Origin: Terebella lapidaria | Taxonomy: Eukaryota; Annelida; Polychaeta; Terebellida; Terebellidae | NCBI GenBank assembly: GCA_949152475.1 | Contig: OX424564.1 | Span: 28,890,165 to 28,954,164 of the forward strand | Length of the DNA: 64,000 nt | Direction of reading: 5' to 3' | In this document: positions 12,801 through 23,967 of the stretch, piece by piece | Layout of the letters: every line of letters starts with the position of its first letter | Position numbering within the stretch: position 1 is the stretch's first letter | The notes under the pieces: model-generated | Database searches by the model: none | Told to the model about the DNA's origin: nothing | What the model saw: the letters and a program-made list of their open reading frames with translations, nothing else | Position numbers and translations under genes: made by a program

Positions 12801-15800
12801 TGACATATCCCTTACCTACAGCCACTCCAAGCAGGCAGACCGCTGACGAACCTCGGCAGGACGTGTATAGCTCTATGTACGTCGGCCCTCTGGAGGTAAG
12901 TCTTCGTGCCCTCTGCCGGGAAACATTTCACGAAAGATGGCGACGCATCCGGTTGTGCCGAAACTCGGCTCAGGAACTGTAAATTCTGCGTGAATAGTGG
13001 AATGATGCACTATTTAAACCCGTGCAAAATTGAGTTCTAGTTTTGAGAACCAATTTCGATCAACCCGAAAAGAAAAGAGTAAATTGAATAATCATAATTT
13101 CGTGCGTTTATGTTTACCAGTAACTATACCATAAAAACAAACACAACACCAAATAATAATAATCAATAACAAAGTCATGCATAATATGTTATTCGATTAT
13201 TACTACCTGGGTAACATCTTGGCCCTGTAGATACCTCAATACGAGAGTGAGGCTCTCCAAGAGCCAGTTCTTGGAAAGCTTGTGCGTTCTGGAGGGCTCG
13301 GTATCCGCAGGTATGCAAGGGGCGTAAATGTTGTAATGGTTGATAGGCATCTGATAGATTTGTAACACCACTTCCAACACCTAGTATACATACATTTAGT
13401 ACACATATAGATTTGTATCATACAGAGTCGTGTTCCATTTTCCAAAACTGTGTGGTTTTCTCAATACGATTTATGAATAGTCCTCCAATTTACCCATAGT
13501 AAGTAATTAGTCTCACGTGATAACCAGTATTTTAAAATGAGGAATGTAGGTTTGCAATATTGATGTTCTCAGAGCACCATATGACATAAACTTCGATTAG
13601 GCTATGTCATAATCAATCACTGATACCTTGCTGGCACACTTGACGTTTTTCGGTAGGAAGAAATGACAACTGTCCTCTGTCGGCCGTTGGTCTTCATCAC
13701 AACAAAGTTCTTCCAGCTCTCGCAGCTTACTACAAACAAAATAAACTGTAAAATGATAAATATATCGCCCCATAAGAAGTGACCTTGGTAGTTGACGACA
13801 AAATTTCCATCTAAAAACTGCATAATACGTAACTGTCCGCCCAGCGATTTTAAACTGGTTTCATACCTCGAAATTTTACGTTAGACATTTTCTGTTACAC
13901 TTTTTTGATAAATGGAACATCTCGCATAGTATGACTAACTAATTCTACTCTTCACAATGAAACGCACATGTTACCTGTCAGCCAACATGCCATGGCTGTG
14001 CCAATAATAGATATTCGACTGGAAGACGTAAGCCCAACTTGTCAGCAATCCGTTTCCAATCATAGCGCCCTAAGTATGTATACTAATCCAGGTTCATGTA
14101 CACCACATTCAACATACAATTATTGCGATGATACTCTCAAATGAGACTAAACAATATTCGACAGCAAATTCATAGGCCATGAGAAAATGACCATGTGTTT
14201 TTTGTTCTCATATTTTTGGAAATCCGGGGTGAGGTGGAGGCACGCTCTTATTTTACACCTTACTTAATTATTAAATGTGGGGTTATATGAAGAAGTATCC
14301 CCTCAGAGGTATACTTCGTGCAATGAATTGAACCAGTGTCACAAGAAAAGGCGTCATTGTAGGAGTATGGTTTAGGGCGATGTTTAAATCATACCGTATA
14401 TATGTATGGTGAAATTACACATTTTTACGCCGAAACACAAAAACAAAATCGAAGCACCCTAGCACTAATATTGACTGTGCCGTGTACCTTCAATCTGATG
14501 TCCCTCTCTGAGTACGATCCGGAGTTGTTGAGGAATCTTTCCATCAATGTTGGTATTTAAACTCCGGCGTAACTTTCACCCGTCAGGATCAGTTCTCGGC
14601 CTCGATAGTGGGGGAATTTGACGAAGAAGTTCTTGAGAGCACGGAAGTTGTCATCGGCCGTCTGGAAGTTTCACCACACACACATGGGTATACTATCGAT
14701 TATTTCAAACGCCATTGTAAGAGGGATATGTGTGTGTTTGAAATTGACACAGTACAAAACGCAAAAGGTCAAACTTAATTATTTCATTTTCAAGAAACAG
14801 TCAAATTAAATTTTACATGAGTTTTTAATAGAAAATATCGTGGAATGAACCATAATTGAGAAACGTCGGCGGGATTACATCAGCGCTTATAGCTAAACGC
14901 CGGAAAATTTGCGGCATGCTTGAAGATATCGGTTCATTCCTAACCTGGTCATCGCCAGTGAGGTATTTCCGGTCTGAGGCGTACGAGAAACCGACTCCAG
15001 CTGGTGACTCGAGGTACAAGACATTCGCCACCTGTGGAAAAATAGGCAGGGTCATTCATGATAGGCCAGTATTAAACAAGTAGGTATCATTTAGCGTTCT
15101 CCCAATTTCTGTATTAAGGTATCATCATGCATATTTGGTGAATATTACCGTGTTCCAGGAATAATTGTCGTATCTCAGCGTTTGACCATCATCGTTCACC
15201 TAAATGTCATAAGTTATATCGTTCACCTAGATGTCATAAGTTCTATCACAAGTTACCATATTAGTGAAGTAAATGTCCATGTCTAAAACGAAATCCGGGT
15301 CCGTTGTCCAATCTCAATATATCGAATGTCGGACAAAATTGGTACAGATTAAGGAATTTCATGAATCGATCGAGGTTAGATCGGGAAAATGTGTCATGTT
15401 TATATCAGCACATATACTCCTAACCTCGCGCGTGGGGGGTTGACAGTGACAAGGATAAATGTACTGATCACCCAGGTACTAACCAGGTAGGGTCCGTTCT
15501 CAGCGAACATCCCGTTGAGGGAGCTGCATCCCGGTCCGCCGTTGAACCATACAACTAGAGGATCATGTCTGGGGGATCGCTGTGACTCCACTAACCTGCA
15601 TGAGGATATAGTATATTATGTCGGATACTACTGATATCATATTTTATCATGACCCCCTCCCCCCCCCCCCCCCACACACACACACCCGACCCGTCCCAGC
15701 GCACAAAAGCGTCATCTTGACACGCAAGCTGATCATTGCTGAGATGCTCCTTAATACTGGCCATCCAACGAAAACATACCATTTGATCCTGATGGTACCA

Positions 15801-16090
15801 TTCATCAATGAATATATAATATATAATATGGAACAACATACCTTGGCCATGGTAACGTGCAAGCGCTATATATAATGTAGTTGGTGTTATTGTTTCAGAG
15901 CTCACCAGTAAAAGAGCCATCTTGTTTCTGAAGATTTCAAGTATCCAGAATAGTGTTTGAATGACGGCTGCCATGGCAACCCAGGCAGGTGGTGAATTTC
16001 ATCCCGTCTGTAATCGCTATGGGGGAACAAATCCGAGCGCGCTGCAGTAATAATTGTTACAAATATCCACAATACACTATGTGTAAACAT
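9897..16090 (-). CDS. CTSA-like: Cathepsin A-like serine carboxypeptidase (lysosomal protective protein type), with in-frame stop in exon 5
   Basis: Thirteen exons on the minus strand: 16090-15906, 15595-15484, 15199-15149, 15031-14945, 14661-14488, 14069-13975, 13729-13627, 13380-13207, 12976-12816, 12349-12265, 11106-11005, 10735-10646, 9995-9897. They total 1518 nt (505 codons plus stop) with consistent phases and GT/AG ends; the acceptor at 10735 is the weakest. The peptide starts with a signal sequence, then [30 protein letters not shown] (oxyanion region), [21 protein letters not shown] (nucleophile Ser, about residue 175), [12 protein letters not shown] (acid) and [11 protein letters not shown] (catalytic His), all hallmarks of peptidase family S10. 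These enzymes remove C-terminal residues in the lysosome; cathepsin A also stabilises galactosidase and sialidase. Codon 180 (14559-14557) is TAA where the family has Tyr (GESYAGVYIP). As read, the product would end at 179 residues without the Asp and His. Either a recent pseudogene, a null allele or a base error; everything else is intact. Confidence 0.88.
11280..12120. repeat. AT-rich array of short degenerate words in a carboxypeptidase intron
   Basis: About 840 bp of recurring 18-25 bp words alternate: GAATTATCCATTTA, GGAATTATCAATTTAGTTT, GAATTAACAATTTATGTTTT and TACCTAATTTATTTTCTG. The order is loosely periodic, at about 95-100 bp for the full cycle, rather than strict. The array lies in the intron between the exons at 12265 and 11106. 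Confidence 0.8.
15649..15687. repeat. Poly-C and (AC)n tract
   Basis: A run of about fifteen C at 15659-15673 leads into (AC)n up to about 15686, inside intron 1 of the carboxypeptidase gene. Length may be unreliable in an assembly. Confidence 0.9.
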
Positions 16091-16320
16091 GGTGCGCTGC
16101 CTGTTCTCTGGCCAAGAGTTGTACTATGAGCAATGTCGCTTTCTTTGTATATAAACATGTTCGCCCTTTGAACGGATTCACTCAGTTATATATATATATA
16201 CAACACCAATGCATACTACTATAAATCACAGTATAGCAACTAAGGAGAATTGATAGGACTCAATCTATACGCGTGTCAACAGGCCATGAGATCAGATATC
16301 AGCGACATCAGTTGACAGCT

Positions 16321-16433
16321 AACGTTTGTTACATTTACCGTTAGTTTTCACATTTAGCGTTAAGTGTGTTTTCACATTTATCGTTAGGTTTCACATCTAG
16401 CGTTAATTGCACATTTAGCGGTTCAACAAACGT
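16321..16433. repeat. Short element with inverted ends and internal AATGTGAAAA-type words
   Basis: The ends AACGTTTGTT (16321-16330) and AACAAACGTT (16424-16433) are perfect inverted repeats of 10 bp. Between them the word TTTTCACATTTAGCGTTA recurs four to five times with changes. A second element at 44311-44435 has the same frame with a different variable word. Confidence 0.65.
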
Positions 16434-19400
16434 TATCAATTACGGCTCACTGGCGTTTAATAGTAGATCTTCCACATGTTTTCAAAGCACGAATTTGGGT
16501 CATTCTAAATTGTGTCAATTTTTCATAACTAATTCAGGTGATGCAGCATTTCAGACACATATATCATGTTTATTGAAACAACAACAATATACCGAAAATA
16601 ACAACAACGATACCGAAAACAGCACGTCTCTGTTCCCAGGGGGGTAGTAACATATTGACCGTACGAGAAAAGCACCTGTTTTTTGTCGGAATAAGATGTT
16701 CAACGGTTTACTATGGTCTGCTCAGCTAAGTTGTCCAATCAACTCACGAATATTACATTGATTATGCGGCCGCATTTTTCAAAACCACCCCTGGACAATT
16801 TGTGCGCTAATCGACTGAGAAAACTAATATTTACGTCTATGTTTGCTTTCTATGTTTGCTTTCGTAACTTCGCCACTTGAATATTATTGACTTCCATGCC
16901 ATTCGATATAAAACACCAAACCCAAACACCGTATAAAGATACACTTATTAACGACATATGAACATGTTAATACACGTAGATGACAAAATACATATTCCAT
17001 ACACTCATAGACTTGGAATCAATACCCAGTAATAAGTATTCCGAGCAAACAAAACAGGGTCCGTTATCCAATCTCATAGTCCGGGGACAGAAAGTCATAT
17101 CAGGCATACGAAGTGAGAGAAAACAAAAATGACAAGGAAACTCATGAACCCCCCAAAATGGCCATTAGGAGGTGAAATCAGGTGTTATAATATCGTTACA
17201 TTATTAGAAGGGTAGCGGTTTGTGTCGTCTAGATGAAGAGTCGGAGCACGTGTAGGACAAAGTGCATTGAAGCATATGTTGATTCCACTGCACCACGTGA
17301 CCAGGTTTAACCAATCAGAGCCATGTGTCTCAGATCGTCCACGTTATTTTACATGCAACCTCACTATTCGAAACTTATTTGATGCAGCGCGAAATAAACG
17401 ATTTTCTAACATTCAATAAATGATTAAAAATAACATTAACTGAAAATAGGACTGAACTACCAAACTACATGCGTTAAGGCGAAAAAATGTAAGAAATGTA
17501 AGAAAAATTATGTTGGATCCATTCCTGACAGTCAGAGGATAACGAAAAATAAAGAAAAACCGAATGACGCAGAAAAATAAAAGAAATTTGAAATCAGATA
17601 TTTATACAACATGTTTACAACATGACGTCAACGAAACGTAAGTGTAGTGCGAAACAGATCAAGTTGAATGTTGAAGTAATTTGAACGCAGACATGACGTC
17701 ACAGTTGATATCCCATCATATCCCACAAACACAATTCAAAAAGCATTTGAAAAAACGAAATCGAAGCACAACAAGAGTATCTACATGAGGGTACTGTAGT
17801 ATATATCCAATTCCCGTTAGGACAAGTCAATGTCCCATCATATGCAATGATTTTATTCGAAAAAATTGTGAGTCCCCACACCTCTGCTATTCTCGAGTAT
17901 CTTGACAGTGGAGGTAGAATATGGGACTTTTATGATGACATTGATTGTGAACAGCTGTCATTAATTTATGCACGTCACAAAAAGTGGAAAACAACAACTC
18001 GCGTCTCTCTAATGACGGGTGATAGAAACGCTCTATTAGCACAAAACTGATTTTCAAGTATCCCAACAATTTATCCAATACCAGACGCATTGACGTATTG
18101 CTTGACAATGTCAAATAACACTCAGCAATTCGTTTATAGCTAAGTATGGTTTGAAAATATTGAGAGTGTGAAAAGGTGAAATATCATTCACCGCTAAATA
18201 CAGCGTGGGTCGTACAGGAAAACTTGATGAGCCATGCATGATTTATACAACAACAAACTTTTTGTAACTAAAAAACACAGGTTTTAAGTGTTGTGTTTAC
18301 GATATTGGGTGTGAAATTTTCCAACATATTTGTTCCACAATGATTATTCAAACAATCATTTATGCTGCACGACCGCTATGTAGTAAGCTCGATATATTCA
18401 CTAAGTATTTTACATTTGATTACATCTTTGCTTACTCCCATAACAGTGTAATTTAAATTGTACGAAATTGGAAGATCGCACCAAATCGTATCATTTACAG
18501 GCTTTGAGCTAAACTCCTAAAAAGGTAAGTTTCGATACAAAAACAGTTTTTCAAAAGGGAGTTGTCAGTTAGTGAAAAATGCCTCTAAAATTACAAGCCA
18601 ATAATAATATTATCGATTGTTTAGTCATAAATTGAATGTACACCGTCACAAAAAAACATCATTTAGAGGAAGAGTGTTTCCAGTAGAAGTTATATCTTTA
18701 CACTTATTCTGGATTTGGTATAGTAATTAATACATGTATACTGTTACACAATGCATGAACGTATATCAAAGAATGAAAATAATAATGCATTAACTAATTA
18801 AAAGTTATTTGTATGTATATGTGAATCATATCGGTTTTCTTGTTGGTCAGTTTCGTTTCTTTCGCTTGTCACGTTGGTCAATTCGTTAACTACTCGTTTC
18901 TCACTACTCATTTCATGAATTTATTGCCGGTTGCTTAGTGAGATGCCACTAATGATATAACCATTTGTGTACCAAGATCAATAATATTCCAAGTCGTATC
19001 ATATGGCATTGGAGAAATAATTGACATGGGACACATCCATGGATGCACGTGGTCATAGACCTACCAAGCTGCTCTATCAAATAGTTTTTGAACAATAGTC
19101 ACCATGCATGAATGTTGGAATATTCAAAATCACTGTCAGAACTATTACGGCATGTATCTACTGAATATTGCAGACAAATTATAAACAGACGCACGTGCAT
19201 ATACCTACACTTACACATCTGTAATGCTTCCAGTATACATATTGATTTCCTGAAAATAAAATTTGATCGGACGAGCACGTTTTTTAAATTCTTATACGTT
19301 TATATATGTTACTCAGTTTCAGTCAATCTTGAGACATGTATATTATGATGACTATTCGGTGATTAATATCTCTAATTTGCCTTGATATATTATTCTTTTC

Positions 19401-19785
19401 AACAATACGACGCTTTAAAATTTATTGATTTTTTTCTCTTTCAGTGACGAATATTTGTTTATTTGAAAAATCAAGGTCGGGTTTATTTATGTATCGATAA
19501 ATTGCTCATTTGAATCGAAGGCTAAAGTCGGTGACCTCAACCGAGTTGAACTCAGCTTCAGATTGCTTTACGTGAAGGCTATCAAAACATTATAGTGATA
19601 GTAATAACACAGGCCGACATGTAGTTTGCTTAGTGATATTTCGAACTGAGAAGAGTGAGCAGTTTTGAAACCATTCTCGCACCGTAGGCTTATTCCCACG
19701 AGACATGCCTCAGCTACACTGTGTCATACTGCAGTACTTGAACAGAAACAGAAACTTAATTGTAAAAGAATGTAAGAAGCAACCT
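16434..19785. other. Intergenic, nothing recognised
   Basis: About 3.3 kb upstream of the carboxypeptidase gene. Frames on both strands are short (the longest about 75 codons) and show no domain. Local AT-rich stretches only. Confidence 0.5.
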
Positions 19786-19930
19786 ATAACCGCCAAGCCA
19801 ATCAGACTTTTATGATGACAACAACAAGCATAAAATACAACATTTTGGATTAAAAACCCAGCCATAAGCCAAAATAAGTATGTTCGGGTATTACTGGGCT
19901 AACGTCAGTGTATTTCCACCGTATTTATAA
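19786..19930 (+). repeat. Dispersed repeat, copy 1 (partial)
   Basis: The stretch containing TTTTATGATGACAACAACAAG, then ACATTTTGGATTAAAAACCC, matches the first half of the repeat at about 34285-34520 (TTTTGATGATGACAATAACAA, ACATTTTGGAATAAAAATA). The second half is not clear here. Confidence 0.55.
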
Positions 19931-21640
19931 TATCTATGTCGGTTGTCTGCAGTGGAAATCTTCTATTCAGCGGATGCACCATTTCTTGACGCCAACTAGT
20001 GTCACACGGGGTAATCAATCAACTCGGAGGATATATACAGAATTTGACAAGTTTTACTACAATTTTTGCAGGATCGCTAATCGGTAAGTGAATTCAAGTG
20101 CCCATTATAATGACTAGAGTTAAACCTGATAGTTTAATCGGTATAATGTATTAGGTATTCTTGTATAAACTTATTTAGCTACTCTGCAGCGATTCCTAAT
20201 AGGGGCGAGGGAGGGTGTGAAATGAACGTATTTTTCTCACTATGGGAAGGCACTAATAAGACACTGACTCTCTGAATTAGATGATCGATTACTCCGTGTG
20301 AACATCAGAACGAATGTAAACTTAATTGGAAATATCCAAAAGTTTTCGTGAGTCGTGTATATCACAAACCTAAAATTAAAAAAAAAGACATCAGAAAATC
20401 GAAGCGGTACGTCAACTAGTCTGAATGTAGTTATCAGGCTAAATAACATAATTCCAGGAAAATTGATAATCTGCCATATCAAAAGCAGTGGAATCAGCTG
20501 TTCCTTAAAATTTGAATTAACTGCCCATGTAGTGGATTCCCCAAAAATCAAAATGCTGTCCTTGTAAAACCTTTCCTACATTCATGAACCAGATCATGTT
20601 CATGTCAACAGTATATCTCACAAGTGGTTTGATACACACATTTCTCAACTAGTTTCAGAACATATTAAATAGTTCTAATAAATTAATTCATATCTGGGAT
20701 AGAGTACTGTCCAGATTAGTGTCTTAGTTATGTTCAGGAACAGACACACGATATGCTGCTGGTGTTCAGGCAGGACTTTAGTTTGCATGAAACTAACTAA
20801 AAGATATTGCAACATTCTTTTTCAAACTTCGATATAGTTTTTATTATAGAAAGTATGTTTCCTGGCGTCATTAAAGTAATGCAGTTGTCTCGATTTCATA
20901 TTCGATCAAGTATGTAGTCCCCAGAAAAGATTCACCAGAGGTTCTACTGGTTCTGCAATATTTACACTGCATGTTCGTGTATATACACGTATATCCCATG
21001 ACGTTTTGGTCGGTGGCGCCTCCCGTATTCGCTGGAGACAGGCTACTGTCATTCCTGTTGCTAGCCTCAATCCTTTTATTGCCACGAGGCAGGAATTCGT
21101 TGTCGTACAGCATGTCTTTCTTCATCACCCAGTTTTTTTTATCAGAGTTCATTTGTTATGGAATGCATGAAACAGAACGTCAAATCCAACAGCGCCTTAC
21201 GTGAACTGGGAGAAAGGCAGACCGAAATTCGTTCTCGCTCTTCAATAATAAAATCTGTCTCCATGTCTTTCTGCAATCCGATATGCACCACGAACCAGAA
21301 TGAAGATTATATCGTACAGCCATTTTCTTGGTTAAACAATTCATGTTTTTTGTGACATATTCTTTGATAGGTAATAATACCTCACTTCAAATATATTGAA
21401 ACCAAGTGGCATAAGGCCCTCAACCTACTAAGGATTGTGGATTAGTGTTCCTTTCTTCAAGAGGTCATTAAGTGGTTCCATGTGCCCTGCTAGATCTCTT
21501 ATGTATATGTGCCAGGACGCATTCGGGATTCGCCCAGTTTGGAAGTCAGCATTATCCCTTTAGCTCAATGGGTAGTGTTCTCGGGCAAGTGGATTTTTCC
21601 GAACTTTGCAGTATGTATATGTAACCGAGCAGGGGATGCC
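19931..21640. other. Intergenic, possible distal 5' exon of gene A
   Basis: At about 20034 a GATATATAC stretch stands about 45 bp ahead of a good splice donor (ATCGGTAAGTG, about 20081-20090). This could be an untranslated first exon of PAN/F5/8C gene A, whose coding exon 1 has a splice acceptor in front (23933), but there is no direct support. Frames near 20871-21204 show no domain. Confidence 0.3.
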
Positions 21641-21644
21641 TCGG

Positions 21645-21725
21645 CTATACTAGGATTTGAACCAAGGACCCTTCACACATCAGTCATCCACTTCACACGT
21701 TAGATGGATATCCCACTAGCCAAGT
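21645..21725 (-). mobile_element. tRNA-derived SINE head (copy 1)
   Basis: Read on the minus strand, TGGCTAGTGGG (21722-21712) resembles an RNA polymerase III A box, and GGTTCAAATCC (21663-21653) is a B box, about 50 bp apart as in a tRNA. There is no full cloverleaf, so a SINE head is preferred over a working tRNA. Confidence 0.6.
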
Positions 21726-21889
21726 TAGTAGGTTTACAGGGTTTTGAAACCTCGTCCCGAGGTGAGGAGCTAATACACGACTTACTTTAACCTCAGGATG
21801 TCCTCACTCAAAACAGGGCCACACCCAGAACGAATAAAAGGCACACCATCACCGCCACCAATTGCATCTGAATAAGGGATGTCTCGGTC

Positions 21890-21972
21890 AAACTGGGATT
21901 CGAACCCTAGACCTCTCACTCATCAGCCATCCGCTCTACTAAAGGAGGTGAAGGGATACCATTAGCTGAGTA
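21890..21972 (-). mobile_element. tRNA-derived SINE head (copy 2)
   Basis: On the minus strand, TCAGCTAATGG (about 21969-21959) stands ahead of GGTTCGAATCC (21906-21896), a perfect B box, followed by CAGTTTGACCGAGACATCCC. The same tail (GCCGAGGCATCCCC) follows the B box of the copy at 21645-21725, so the two are one SINE family. Confidence 0.65.
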
Positions 21973-22321
21973 TAATTAGAGATATCAGAGAGGTCACATG
22001 TGGTGACCCAAGAATTGGACTGTTCTAAATTTGCTATGCTATTGTGGTGGGTCGTGTGGCTTCTGAATATCATGGATTGCTCAAACTTTTTGCGATGGGT
22101 CCAGATGTCGTCTTTGCTGATTTCGTGTCCAAGAAATTCAATTCTTGTTTGGTTGAGTCCGTATTTGGAAGTGTTTTTTGATTGGGTCAGATTTCTCGAT
22201 GATGTTGTACAGATGGCAATTGCTTGTCATGTCGAACTTCTCCATTTGTGGTGCCATGTATTATGAAGTCATCTTGAAGCACTTCTGTTCCTGGTATTTA
22301 CCACATACTCGAGGCACATTC

Positions 22322-22366
<45 letters not shown>
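22322..22366. repeat. (CAA)n microsatellite
   Basis: About fifteen uninterrupted CAA units. Confidence 0.95.
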
Positions 22367-22430
22367 GGCATATATACATGTATAAAGGTATTGTTGAATC
22401 AATTGATAATTGATACAAAGATTGACTGAC

Positions 22431-22477
<47 letters not shown>
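22431..22477. repeat. (TGAT)n microsatellite
   Basis: About eleven uninterrupted TGAT units, followed by GAGTTTATTCAGGAAAGAAC, a form often seen at the tails of retroelements. Confidence 0.95.
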
Positions 22478-23933
22478 GTTTATTCAGGAAAGAACATAGT
22501 CTATGTAAAATTGTACGGTGAAATTAGTTGAAACAAATAGCCTAGAACATGGTATGATACTTATCATTTGGTCGTTGACTCCAGAGTAGTTGTACCACAA
22601 ATATTCCTCACCAAAAACATGCTAACAACATTAATGGTATATTCTGTGAGAACTAACTCATGGAAAATTATCTGTATGAGCAATTCCCAAGAGAGCCTCT
22701 TAGGAACTAGTATCGACAGTGGTGAAGAAACTGCTTTCAAAATCCAACCGAAGCTGCCAATATCCACGCTCCATTACTTGCATCCAAGTTTGATACAAAT
22801 GATAACTCCGGACTAATGACTGACATGGTCAAGAACAGGAAGTTGTTCGTATCTTGTCAGTTCACCTTCAACTTCCCAAGTCATCGAGTTCTTCAGACAA
22901 TGAGGTTGGATTGGTCAGCCGCCCCGTGATCCAGCAAAGTGTTCACCAGGTTGTCCAGCACGAACGCTCATTTGTAGACGGGCTGTGTATATGTGTGTGT
23001 CCCAGAACCCGGGCGACAAGCTGACTCAGGAACGACAGCAGTCTTATGCTGATTCTGGTTGCCTGTTCACGGGTCCGAATCTGTTGGTATGTTACGTTTG
23101 ATTTAGCTGTCGCGTCTGCACCCGAGTGGATTACCCGATGCACTCAACATTCACATCATGAGTATTACCCCGGGGTGTTCCTTCTCCTCCGTCAGAACAA
23201 CCAATGAAATGTTTTTTTTCTGAATCTAGAGCATGTTTCTGAATCTACATCATGTTTCTGAATCTACAGCATGTACTTCGTGGACTGTTTTCCGTCGTTT
23301 GTCCTGATCATGTTATCGGTCATTACATATCCTTGCAAACTGTCCTTATATACCGCACACATGTCATGAGGCTTGAGCTCAGAAGCTATGTGCAGTGTCC
23401 GTTGATTTTCATGTGCATATACAAAACTTACATTTTTGTTTCTCCCGGAAATCAATTACTCAAAAAAAAAAAATACAATGCAGATTATTTTTTCTAGGCG
23501 GGTCTTTCCGTACGTGAAGCAAGTAGATTACAAGCAATGTATTTTGTTTATTGTTCAAATCTGAACGGCTGAACGACAAAAGTTTCATTATACGGTCAAA
23601 AACAGGCCATAAATTTATAGAAATTCGCAACTCAATTATTCATGTGAAAATCACACTGATGGGTGTTGTTGGGATTGTTGCACATACTTTTTTTGCATCC
23701 AGTTTCAAAACAGAAGAGGTCAATAAACCTTAAATTTCCGATAGACATTTCCATAATCAATTTTAAATTCACGAGTCGCTGGCAAATGGCATGTTTAACG
23801 CTCTATTCCAGAGCCCCTTCATTGATTGATTTCATATGTATGGGATATCCTAAGCAAGTCATGCATATTTTTTATAACAACGTATAACATAGTTTTGCCC
23901 GGACGCTACATCAGTTCTCTTTCTTTCTTCCAG
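22478..23933. other. Intergenic upstream of gene A, with a 19-bp triplicated word at 23221-23275
   Basis: TGAATCTACAGCATGTTTC occurs three times in a row (19-bp period) at 23221-23275. A stretch at about 22900-23150 is richer in G and C than its surroundings and open on both strands, but matches no domain I know. Confidence 0.55.
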
Positions 23934-23967
23934 ATTATCAAGAACCTAAGAACCTTGGAATGAGAAA

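Noticed and set aside
15591..15974. A 127-codon minus frame overlapping exon 1 and intron 1 of the carboxypeptidase gene
   Set aside because: It is a shadow: the family match lies in the other frame ([11 protein letters not shown]), and this frame passes through the poly-C/(AC)n tract.
21509..21703. TTTAGCTCAATGGGTAGTG at 21562, like the A box of a plus-strand tRNA gene
   Set aside because: No B box or acceptor stem follows at the right distance on the plus strand; the clear B box nearby is on the minus strand and belongs to a SINE head.
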